DNA of 64,000 nucleotides, from NCBI GenBank assembly GCA_963971575.1, contig OZ020619.1, forward strand, positions 19,722,813 to 19,786,812, read 5' to 3'. The notes beneath the pieces are model-generated. The model had not been told where the DNA came from. It did not search any database and saw nothing but the letters and a program-made list of their open reading frames with translations. The position numbers and the translations under genes were made by a program. Source of the DNA: Liopterus haemorrhoidalis. Lineage: Eukaryota > Arthropoda > Insecta > Coleoptera > Dytiscidae. The number at the start of each line of letters is the position of its first letter. Within the stretch, counting starts at the first letter, position 1. Positions 1-10,396 of the stretch are shown here, in pieces.

Positions 1-9
1 AATTTTTTG

Positions 10-44
10 ATTGGATAAATATTTAAAGAGTTATGGCGGGAAAA
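10..44 (+). other. invariant monomer block: ATTGG, 10-bp palindrome, GGCGGGAAAA (first copy)
   Basis: Three elements sit together in every monomer. ATTGG at 10-14 is CCAAT on the other strand. TAAATATTTA at 16-25 is a perfect 10-bp palindrome. GGCGGGAAAA at 35-44 reads TTTTCCCGCC on the other strand, which resembles the core of E2F-family binding sites. The CG inside it is the only CpG of the standard monomer. Across roughly 423 copies I saw only rare changes here: GGACAAAT near 18163, GATTGAATAA near 62137, CGGGATAA near 18187, 60353 and 63673, and the AACGAG subtype. Binding by NF-Y or E2F-like proteins is not shown; only the sequence match and its constancy are seen. Confidence 0.6.
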
Positions 45-45
45 C

Positions 46-86
46 AATTTTGTGGTTAAAATTTAGTTAACTCCCTTATTATTAAC
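46..86 (+). other. cluster of overlapping dyad symmetries in the monomer (first copy)
   Basis: Three short inverted repeats overlap. AATTTT (46-51) pairs with AAAATT (58-63) around a 6-base spacer. GTTAA (55-59) pairs with TTAAC (67-71) around 7 bases. GTTAA (66-70), itself part of the GTTAAC palindrome, pairs with TTAAC (82-86). Single strands could form small alternative hairpins. The GTTTAC subtype breaks the second and third pairings, and the TTAATAAC subtype shortens the third. Such dyads are known to be enriched in some centromeric satellites lacking CENP-B boxes; a role here is inference. Confidence 0.55.
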
Positions 87-111
87 TTTACAGTAAAAAA
101 TTTATAATAAA

Positions 112-128
112 TATTGTTGGAAATAAGA
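112..128 (+). other. CENP-B-box-like 17-mer, degenerate (first copy)
   Basis: Monomer positions 104-120 read TATTGTTGGAAATAAGA. Against the mammalian CENP-B box YTTCGTTGGAARCGGGA, 12 of 17 positions agree, including the central GTTGGAA. The essential outer parts differ: TTCG is ATTG, and CGGG is TAAG. Five of the nine core positions usually required are kept or fewer in GTTGA monomers, so binding by a vertebrate-type CENP-B is unlikely. It may be chance in AT-rich DNA, or a site for a related pogo-transposase-derived protein. Confidence 0.25.
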
Positions 129-160
129 AGACAAATCTTTTTTTTTAAACAAAATTTTTT

Positions 161-311
161 GATTGGATAAATATTTAAAGAGTTATGGCGGGAAAACAAT
201 TTTGTGGTTAAAATTTAGTTTACTCCCTTATTATTAACTTTACAGTAAAAAATTTATAATAAATATTGTTGAAAATAAGAAGACAAATCTTTTATTCAAA
301 TACAATTTTTT
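161..311 (+). repeat. representative P-class monomer, 151 bp (GTTTAC/GTTGA subtype)
   Basis: P class is the commonest tail: four T, then attcaaataca, then six T before the next GATTGG. This copy is also the diagnostic GTTTAC + ttataa + GTTGA subtype, which usually opens a HOR block and is usually followed by a gtttat monomer. Further examples of GTTGA lie near 4805, 5863, 8132, 9653, 13883, 15092, 15545, 16900, 19620, 24002, 27330, 31709, 34882, 43950, 45461, 46823, 48940, 50450, 52567, 54080, 56200, 57710 and 59070. Their spacing gives a quick ruler of HOR length: mostly 9, 10, 14 or 15 monomers. Confidence 0.93.
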
Positions 312-593
312 GATTGGATAAATATTTAAAGAGTTATGGCGGGAAAACAATTTTGTGGTTAAAATTTAGTTAACTCCCTTATTAATAACTTTACAGTAAA
401 AAATGTTTATTAAATATTGTTGGAAATAAGAAGACAAATCTTTTATTCAAATACAATTTTTTGATTGGATAAATATTTAAAGAGTTATGGCGGGAAAACA
501 ATTTTGTGGTTAAAATTTAGTTAACTCCCTTATTAATAACTTTACAGTAAAAAATTAAAAATAAATATTGTTGGAAATAAGAAGACAAATCTT

Positions 594-2486
594 TTTTTTT
601 AAACAAAATTTTTTGATTGGATAAATATTTAAAGAGTTATGGCGGGAAAACAATTTTGTGGTTAAAATTTAGTTAACTCCCTTATTATTAACTTTACAGT
701 AAAAAATTTATAATAAATATTGTTGGAAATAAGAAGACAAATCTTTTTTTTTAAACAAAATTTTTTGATTGGATAAATATTTAAAGAGTTATGGCGGGAA
801 AACAATTTTGTGGTTAAAATTTAGTTAACTCCCTTATTATTAACTTTACAGTAAAAAATGAAAAATAAATATTGTTGGAAATAAGAAGACAAATCTTTTA
901 TTCAAATACAATTTTTTGATTGGATAAATATTTAAAGAGTTATGGCGGGAAAACAATTTTGTGGTTAAAATTTAGTTAACTCCCTTATTAATAACTTTAC
1001 AGTAAAAAATGTATCATAAATATTGTTGGAAATAAGAAGACAAATCTTTTATTCAAATACAATTTTTTGATTGGATAAATATTTAAAGAGTTATGGCGGG
1101 AAAACAATTTTGTGGTTAAAATTTAGTTAACTCCCTTATTATTAACTTTACAGTAAAAAATGTATTATAAATGTTGTTGGAAATAAGAAGACAAATCTTT
1201 TATTCAAATACAATTTTTTGATTGGATAAATATTTAAAGAGTTATGGCGGGAAAACAATTTTGTGGTTAAAATTTAGTTAACTCCCTTATTAATAACTTT
1301 ACAGTAAAAAATGTATTATAAATATGGTTGGAAATGAGAAGACAAATCTTTTATTCAAATACAATTTTTTGATTGGATAAATATTTAAAGAGTTATGGCG
1401 GGAAAACAATTTTGTGGTTAAAATTTAGTTTACTCCCTTATTATTAACTTAACAGTAAAAAATTTATAATAAATATTGTTGGAAATAAGAAGACAAATCT
1501 TTTATTCAAATACAATTTTTTGATTGGATAAATATTTAAAGAGTTATGGCGGGAAAACAATTTTGTGGTTAAAATTTAGTTAACTCCCTTATTATTAACT
1601 TTACAGTAAAAAATGTATAATAAATATTGTTGGAAATAAGAAGACAAATCTTTTATTCAAATACAATTTTTTGATTGGATAAATATTTAAAGAGTTATGG
1701 CGGGAAAACAATTTTGTGGTTAAAATTTAGTTAACTCCCTTATTATTAACTTAACAGTAAAAAATGTATCATAAATATTGTTGGAAATAAGAAGACAAAT
1801 CTTTTATTCAAATACAATTTTTTGATTGGATAAATATTTAAAGAGTTATGGCGGGAAAACAATTTTGTGGTTAAAATTTAGTTAACTCCCTTATTAATAA
1901 CTTTACAGTAAAAAATGTATCATAAATATTGTTGGAAATAAGAAGACAAATCTTTTATTCAAATACAATTTTTTGATTGGATAAATATTTAAAGAGTTAT
2001 GGCGGGAAAACAATTTTGTGGTTAAAATTTAGTTAACTCCCTTATTATTAACTTTACAGTAAAAAATGAAAAATAAATATTGTTGGAAATAAGAAGACAA
2101 ATCTTTTTTTTAAACACAATTTTTTGATTGGATAAATATTTAAAGAGTTATGGCGGGAAAACAATTTTGTGGTTAAAATTTAGTTAACTCCCTTATTATT
2201 AACTTTACAGTAAAAAATTAAAAATAAATATTGTTGGAAATAAGAAGACAAATCTTTTTTTTAAACACAATTTTTTGATTGGATAAATATTTAAAGAGTT
2301 ATGGCGGGAAAACAATTTTGTGGTTAAAATTTAGTTAACTCCCTTATTAATAACTTTACAGTAAAAAATGTATTATAAATATTGTTGGAAATAAGAAGAC
2401 AAATCTTTTATTCAAATACAATTTTTTGATTGGATAAATATTTAAAGAGTTATGGCGGGAAAACAATTTTGTGGTTAAAATTTAGT
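594..2486 (+). repeat. 15-monomer HOR, copy A (offset 2,269 bp)
   Basis: From 594 to about 2486 the order of monomer types is the same as 2,269 bases downstream (15 x 151 plus four 152-bp monomers). Shared rare markers include ATGTTG at 1171 and 3440, and GAAATGAG at about 1331 and 3600. The order is ttataa-T, gaaaaa, gtatca, gtatta/ATGTTG, gtatta, GTTTAC/TTAACAG/ttataa, gtataa, TTAACAG/gtatca, gtatca, gaaaaa-H, taaaaa-H, gtatta. It is followed by three T-class monomers (taaaaa, ttataa, ttataa) that complete the 15-monomer period. Confidence 0.88.
1975..2125 (+). repeat. representative H-class monomer, 151 bp
   Basis: The H tail has eight T followed by aaacacaa and six T. It looks intermediate between the T and P tails: a long T run as in T, but ACACAA rather than ACAAAA. 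It is found after gaaaaa or taaaaa linkers, often in adjacent pairs (for example 2.0-2.3 kb and 4.3-4.6 kb). A derived form with acacacaa occurs at about 19350, 23580, 27055, 31285 and 34460 and marks related HOR copies. Confidence 0.92.
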
Positions 2487-2862
2487 TAACTCCCTTATTA
2501 ATAACTTTACAGTAAAAAATTAAAAATAAATATTGTTGGAAATAAGAAGACAAATCTTTTTTTTTAAACAAAATTTTTTGATTGGATAAATATTTAAAGA
2601 GTTATGGCGGGAAAACAATTTTGTGGTTAAAATTTAGTTAACTCCCTTATTATTAACTTTACAGTAAAAAATTTATAATAAATATTGTTGGAAATAAGAA
2701 GACAAATCTTTTTTTTTAAACAAAATTTTTTGATTGGATAAATATTTAAAGAGTTATGGCGGGAAAACAATTTTGTGGTTAAAATTTAGTTAACTCCCTT
2801 ATTATTAACTTTACAGTAAAAAATTTATAATAAATATTGTTGGAAATAAGAAGGCAAATCTT

Positions 2863-4755
2863 TTTTTTTAAACAAAATTTTTTGATTGGATAAATATTTA
2901 AAGAGTTATGGCGGGAAAACAATTTTGTGGTTAAAATTTAGTTAACTCCCTTATTATTAACTTTACAGTAAAAAATTTATAATAAATATTGTTGGAAATA
3001 AGAAGACAAATCTTTTTTTTTAAACAAAATTTTTTGATTGGATAAATATTTAAAGAGTTATGGCGGGAAAACAATTTTGTGGTTAAAATTTAGTTAACTC
3101 CCTTATTATTAACTTTACAGTAAAAAATGAAAAATAAATATTGTTGGAAATAAGAAGACAAATCTTTTATTCAAATACAATTTTTTGATTGGATAAATAT
3201 TTAAAGAGTTATGGCGGGAAAACAATTTTGTGGTTAAAATTTAGTTAACTCCCTTATTAATAACTTTACAGTAAAAAATGTATCATAAATATTGTTGGAA
3301 ATAAGAAGACAAATCTTTTATTCAAATACAATTTTTTGATTGGATAAATATTTAAAGAGTTATGGCGGGAAAACAATTTTGTGGTTAAAATTTAGTTAAC
3401 TCCCTTATTATTAACTTTACAGTAAAAAATGTATTATAAATGTTGTTGGAAATAAGAAGACAAATCTTTTATTCAAATACAATTTTTTGATTGGATAAAT
3501 ATTTAAAGAGTTATGGCGGGAAAACAATTTTGTGGTTAAAATTTAGTTAACTCCCTTATTAATAACTTTACAGTAAAAAATGTATTATAAATATTGTTGG
3601 AAATGAGAAGACAAATCTTTTATTCAAATACAATTTTTTGATTGGATAAATATTTAAAGAGTTATGGCGGGAAAACAATTTTGTGGTTAAAATTTAGTTT
3701 ACTCCCTTATTATTAACTTAACAGTAAAAAATTTATAATAAATATTGTTGGAAATAAGAAGACAAATCTTTTATTCAAATACAATTTTTTGATTGGATAA
3801 ATATTTAAAGAGTTATGGCGGGAAAACAATTTTGTGGTTAAAATTTAGTTAACTCCCTTATTATTAACTTTACAGTAAAAAATGTATAATAAATATTGTT
3901 GGAAATAAGAAGACAAATCTTTTATTCAAATACAATTTTTTGATTGGATAAATATTTAAAGAGTTATGGCGGGAAAACAATTTTGTGGTTAAAATTTAGT
4001 TAACTCCCTTATTATTAACTTAACAGTAAAAAATGTATCATAAATATTGTTGGAAATAAGAAGACAAATCTTTTATTCAAATACAATTTTTTGATTGGAT
4101 AAATATTTAAAGAGTTATGGCGGGAAAACAATTTTGTGGTTAAAATTTAGTTAACTCCCTTATTAATAACTTTACAGTAAAAAATGTATCATAAATATTG
4201 TTGGAAATAAGAAGACAAATCTTTTATTCAAATACAATTTTTTGATTGGATAAATATTTAAAGAGTTATGGCGGGAAAACAATTTTGTGGTTAAAATTTA
4301 GTTAACTCCCTTATTATTAACTTTACAGTAAAAAATGAAAAATAAATATTGTTGGAAATAAGAAGACAAATCTTTTTTTTAAACACAATTTTTTGATTGG
4401 ATAAATATTTAAAGAGTTATGGCGGGAAAACAATTTTGTGGTTAAAATTTAGTTAACTCCCTTATTATTAACTTTACAGTAAAAAATTAAAAATAAATAT
4501 TGTTGGAAATAAGAAGACAAATCTTTTTTTTAAACACAATTTTTTGATTGGATAAATATTTAAAGAGTTATGGCGGGAAAACAATTTTGTGGTTAAAATT
4601 TAGTTAACTCCCTTATTAATAACTTTACAGTTAAAAATGTATTATAAATATTGTTGGAAATAAGAAGACAAATCTTTTATTCAAATACAATTTTTTGATT
4701 GGATAAATATTTAAAGAGTTATGGCGGGAAAACAATTTTGTGGTTAAAATTTAGT
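2863..4755 (+). repeat. 15-monomer HOR, copy B
   Basis: This is the second copy of the 2,269-bp period. It matches copy A apart from a few single bases, such as CAGTTAAAAA at about 4628, and a lone GTATGG-type change in copy A near 1325. It ends where the next monomer carries GTTTAC and GTTGA instead of continuing the copy-A order. Positions 4697 to about 5546 then resemble 161 to about 1010 at an offset of 4,536 bp (30 monomers), so the two periods are nested in a larger, older unit. Confidence 0.87.
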
Positions 4756-7700
4756 TTACTCCCTTATTATTAGTTTTACAGTAAAAAATTTATAATAAAT
4801 ATTGTTGAAAATAAGAAGACAAATCTTTTATTCAAATACAATTTTTTGATTGGATAAATATTTAAAGAGTTATGGCGGGAAAACAATTTTGTGGTTAAAA
4901 TTTAGTTAACTCCCTTATTAATAACTTTACAGTAAAAAATGTTTATTAAATATTGTTGGAAATAAGAAGACAAATCTTTTATTCAAATACAATTTTTTGA
5001 TTGGATAAATATTTAAAGAGTTATGGCGGGAAAACAATTTTGTGGTTAAAATTTAGTTAACTCCCTTATTAATAACTTTACAGTAAAAAATTAAAAATAA
5101 ATATTGTTGGAAATAAGAAGACAAATCTTTTTTTTTAAACAAAATTTTTTGATTGGATAAATATTTAAAGAGTTATGGCGGGAAAACAATTTTGTGGTTA
5201 AAATTTAGTTAACTCCCTTATTATTAACTTTACAGTAAAAAATTTATTATAAATATTGTTGGAAATAAGAAGACAAATCTTTTTTTTTAAACAAAATTTT
5301 TTGATTGGATAAATATTTAAAGAGTTATGGCGGGAAAACAATTTTGTGGTTAAAATTTAGTTAACTCCCTTATTATTAACTTTACAGTAAAAAATGAAAA
5401 ATAAATATTGTTGGAAATAAGAAGACAAATCTTTTATTCAAATACAATTTTTTGATTGGATAAATATTTAAAGAGTTATGGCGGGAAAACAATTTTGTGG
5501 TTAAAATTTAGTTAACTCCCTTATTAATAACTTTACAGTAAAAAATGTATTATAAATATTGTTGGAAATAAGAAGACAAATCTTTTATTCAAATACAATT
5601 TTTTGATTGGATAAATATTTAAAGAGTTATGGCGGGAAAACAATTTTGTGGTTAAAATTTAGTTTACTCCCTTATTAATAACTTTACAGTAAAAAATGTA
5701 TTATAAATATTGTTGGAAATAAGAAGACAAATCTTTTATTCACATACAATTTTTTGATTGGATAAATATTTAAAGAGTTATGGCGGGAAAACAATTTTGT
5801 GGTTAAAATTTAGTTTACTCCCTTATTATTAACTTTACAGTAAAAAATTTATAATAAATATTGTTGAAAATAAGAAGACAAATCTTTTATTCAAATACAA
5901 TTTTTTGATTGGATAAATATTTAAAGAGTTATGGCGGGAAAACAATTTTGTGGTTAAAATTTAGTTAACTCCCTTATTAATAACTTTACAGTAAAAAATT
6001 AAAAATAAATATTGTTGGAAATAAGAAGACAAATCTTTTTTTTTAAACAAAATTTTTTGATTGGATAAATATTTAAAGAGTTATGGCGGGAAAACAATTT
6101 TGTGGTTAAAATTTAGTTAACTCCCTTATTATTAACTTTACAGTAAAAAATTTATAATAAATATTGTTGGAAATAAGAAGACAAATCTTTTTTTTTAAAC
6201 AAAATTTTTTGATTGGATAAATATTTAAAGAGTTATGGCGGGAAAACAATTTTGTGGTTAAAATTTAGTTAACTCCCTTATTATTAACTTTACAGTAAAA
6301 AATGAAAAATAAATATTGTTGGAAATAAGAAGACAAATCTTTTATTCAAATACAATTTTTTGATTGGATAAATATTTAAAGAGTTATGGCGGGAAAACAA
6401 TTTTGTGGTTAAAATTTAGTTAACTCCCTTATTAATAACTTTACAGTAAAAAATGTATTATAAATATTGTTGGAAATAAGAAGACAAATCTTTTATTCAA
6501 ATACAATTTTTTGATTGGATAAATATTTAAAGAGTTATGGCGGGAAAACAATTTTGTGGTTAAAATTTAGTTAACTCCCTTATTATTAACTTTACAGTAA
6601 AAAATGTATTATAAATGTTGTTGGAAATAAGAAGACAAATCTTTTATTCAAATACAATTTTTTGATTGGATAAATATTTAAAGAGTTATGGCGGGAAAAC
6701 AATTTTGTGGTTAAAATTTAGTTAACTCCCTTATTATTAACTTTACAGTAAAAAATGAAATATAAATATTGTTGGAAATAAGAAGACAAATCTTTTTTTT
6801 TAAACAAAATTTTTTGATTGGATAAATATTTAAAGAGTTATGGCGGGAAAACAATTTTGTGGTTAAAATTTAGTTAACTCCCTTATTATTAACTTTACAG
6901 TAAAAAATGAAAAATAAATATTGTTGGAAATAAGAAGACAAATCTTTTATTCAAATACAATTTTTTGATTGGATAAATATTTAAAGAGTTATGGCGGGAA
7001 AACAATTTTGTGGTTAAAATTTAGTTAACTCCCTTATTAATAACTTTACAGTAAAAAATGTATTATAAATATTGTTGGAAATAAGAAGACAAATCTTTTA
7101 TTCAAATACAATTTTTTGATTGGATAAATATTTAAAGAGTTATGGCGGGAAAACAATTTTGTGGTTAAAATTTAGTTTACTCCCTTATTATTAACTTAAC
7201 AGTAAAAAATTTATAATAAATATTGTTGGAAATAAGAAGACAAATCTTTTATTCAAATACAATTTTTTGATTGGATAAATATTTAAAGAGTTATGGCGGG
7301 AAAACAATTTTGTGGTTAAAATTTAGTTAACTCCCTTATTATTAACTTTACAGTAAAAAATGTATAATAAATATTGTTGGAAATAAGAAGACAAATCTTT
7401 TATTCAAATACAATTTTTTGATTGGATAAATATTTAAAGAGTTATGGCGGGAAAACAATTTTGTGGTTAAAATTTAGTTAACTCCCTTATTATTAACTTA
7501 ACAGTAAAAAATGTATCATAAATATTGTTGGAAATAAGAAGACAAATCTTTTATTCAAATACAATTTTTTGATTGGATAAATATTTAAAGAGTTATGGCG
7601 GGAAAACAATTTTGTGGTTAAAATTTAGTTAACTCCCTTATTAATAACTTTACAGTAAAAAATGTATCATAAATATTGTTGGAAATAAGAAGACAAATCT

Positions 7701-10396
7701 TTTATTCAAATACAATTTTTTGATTGGATAAATATTTAAAGAGTTATGGCGGGAAAACAATTTTGTGGTTAAAATTTAGTTAACTCCCTTATTATTAACT
7801 TTACAGTAAAAAATGAAAAATAAATATTGTTGGAAATAAGAAGACAAATCTTTTTTTTAAACACAATTTTTTGATTGGATAAATATTTAAAGAGTTATGG
7901 CGGGAAAACAATTTTGTGGTTAAAATTTAGTTAACTCCCTTATTAATAACTTTACAGTAAAAAATGTATTATAAATATTGTTGGAAATAAGAAGACAAAT
8001 CTTTTATTCAAATACAATTTTTTGATTGGATAAATATTTAAAGAGTTATGGCGGGAAAACAATTTTGTGGTTAAAATTTAGTTTACTCCCTTATTATTAA
8101 CTTTACAGTAAAAAATTTAAAATAAATATTGTTGAAAATAAGAAGACAAATCTTTTATTCAAATACAATTTTTTGATTGGATAAATATTTAAAGAGTTAT
8201 GGCGGGAAAACAATTTTGTGGTTAAAATTTAGTTAACTCCCTTATTAATAACTTTACAGTAAAAAATGTTTATTAAATATTGTTGGAAATAAGAAGACAA
8301 ATCTTTTATTCAAATACAATTTTTTGATTGGATAAATATTTAAAGAGTTATGGCGGGAAAACAATTTTGTGGTTAAAATTTAGTTAACTCCCTTATTAAT
8401 AACTTTACAGTAAAAAATTAAAAATAAATATTGTTGGAAATAAGAAGACAAATCTTTTTTTTTAAACAAAATTTTTTGATTGGATAAATATTTAAAGAGT
8501 TATGGCGGGAAAACAATTTTGTGGTTAAAATTTAGTTAACTCCCTTATTATTAACTTTACAGTAAAAAATTTATAATAAATATTGTTGGAAATAAGAAGA
8601 CAAATCTTTTTTTTTAAACAAAATTTTTTGATTGGATAAATATTTAAAGAGTTATGGCGGGAAAACAATTTTGTGGTTAAAATTTAGTTAACTCCCTTAT
8701 TATTAACTTTACAGTAAAAAATGAAAAATAAATATTGTTGGAAATAAGAAGACAAATCTTTTATTCAAATACAATTTTTTGATTGGATAAATATTTAAAG
8801 AGTTATGGCGGGAAAACAATTTTGTGGTTAAAATTTAGTTAACTCCCTTATTAATAACTTTACAGTAAAAAATGTATTATAAATATTGTTGGAAATAAGA
8901 AGACAAATCTTTTATTCAAATACAATTTTTTGATTGGATAAATATTTAAAGAGTTATGGCGGGAAAACAATTTTGTGGTTAAAATTTAGTTAACTCCCTT
9001 ATTATTAACTTTACAGTAAAAAATGTATTATAAATGTTGTTGGAAATAAGAAGACAAATCTTTTATTCAAATACAATTTTTTGATTGGATAAATATTTAA
9101 CGAGTTATGGCGGGAAAACAATTTTGTGGTTAAAATTTTGTTAACTCCCTTATTAATAACTTTACAGTAAAAAATGTATTATAAATATTGTTGGAAATAA
9201 GAAGACAAATCTTTTATTCAAATACAATTTTTTGATTGGATAAATATTTAAAGAGTTATGGCGGGAAAACAATTTTGTGGTTAAAATTTAGTTTACTCCC
9301 TTATTAATAACTTTACAGTAAAAAATGTATTATAAATATTGTTGGAAATAAGAAGACAAATCTTTTATTCAATTACAATTTTTTGATTGGATAAATATTT
9401 AAAGAGTTATGGCGGGAAAACAATTTTGTGGTTAAAATTTAGTTAACTCCCTTATTAATAACTTTACAGTAAAAAATGTATTATAAATATTGTTGGAAAT
9501 AAGAAGACAAATCTTTTATTCACATACAATTTTTTGATTGGATAAATATTTAAAGAGTTATGGCGGGAAAACAATTTTGTGGTTAAAATTTAGTTTACTC
9601 CCTTATTATTAACTTTACAGTAAAAAATTTATAATAAATATTGTTGAAAATAAGAAGACAAATCTTTTATTCAAATACAATTTTTTGATTGGATAAATAT
9701 TTAAAGAGTTATGGCGGGAAAACAATTTTGTGGTTAAAATTTAGTTAACTCCCTTATTAATAACTTTACAGTAAAAAATGTTTATTAAATATTGTTGGAA
9801 ATAAGAAGACAAATCTTTTATTCAAATACAATTTTTGATTGGATAAATATTTAAAGAGTTATGGCGGGAAAACAATTTTGTGGTTAAAATTTAGTTAACT
9901 CCCTTATTAATAACTTTACAGTAAAAAATTAAAAATAAATATTGTTGGAAATAAGAAGACAAATCTTTTTTTTTAAACAAAATTTTTTGATTGGATAAAT
10001 ATTTAAAGAGTTATGGCGGGAAAACAATTTTGTGGTTAAAATTTAGTTAACTCCCTTATTATTAACTTTACAGTAAAAAATTTATAATAAATATTGTTGG
10101 AAATAAGAAGACAAATCTTTTTTTTTAAACAAAATTTTTTGATTGGATAAATATTTAAAGAGTTATGGCGGGAAAACAATTTTGTGGTTAAAATTTAGTT
10201 AACTCCCTTATTATTAACTTTACAGTAAAAAATGAAAAATAAATATTGTTGGAAATAAGAAGACAAATCTTTTATTCAAATACAATTTTTTGATTGGATA
10301 AATATTTAAAGAGTTATGGCGGGAAAACAATTTTGTGGTTAAAATTTAGTTAACTCCCTTATTATTAACTTTACAGTAAAAAATGTATTATAAATG
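4756..10396 (+). repeat. irregular HOR blocks of the same satellite
   Basis: This stretch is solid satellite but shows no single clean period. GTTGA monomers near 4805, 5863, 8132 and 9653 open blocks of 7, 15 and 10 monomers. The longest, about 5.8-8.1 kb, is a near 15-monomer unit with a rare gaaata-T monomer at about 6740-6800. The CACATAC tail variant (about 5745 and 9525) immediately precedes a GTTGA monomer, as it also does near 15425, 25395, 33105, 45340 and 57590. A one-T deletion near 9835 gives a 150-bp monomer. Confidence 0.85.

Larger units (their letters stand above)
9..160 (+). repeat. representative T-class monomer, 152 bp
   Basis: This is the first complete monomer, used here as a reference. 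It carries GTTAAC, the TTATTATTAAC form, the ttataa linker and GTTGG. It ends in a run of nine T followed by aaacaaaa and six T. The extra T makes this class 152 bp rather than 151. T-class tails follow mostly taaaaa and ttataa linkers (occasionally gaaata, ttaaaa or gtataa), so tail class and linker are linked and not assorted freely. T-class monomers usually occur in adjacent groups of two or three, for example near 560-760, 2560-3020 and 49250-49570. Confidence 0.95.

Noticed and set aside
31..45. CENP-B box at the CGGGA of GGCGGGAAAA
   Set aside because: Aligning CGGGA with the box places AAGA where TTCG is required and T where the central A is required. Only the CGGG part matches.
66..71. 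GTTAAC as a functional restriction or regulatory site
   Set aside because: A 6-bp palindrome in AT-rich DNA is easily due to chance. It is replaced by GTTTAC in many copies, so it is recorded only as part of the dyad cluster.
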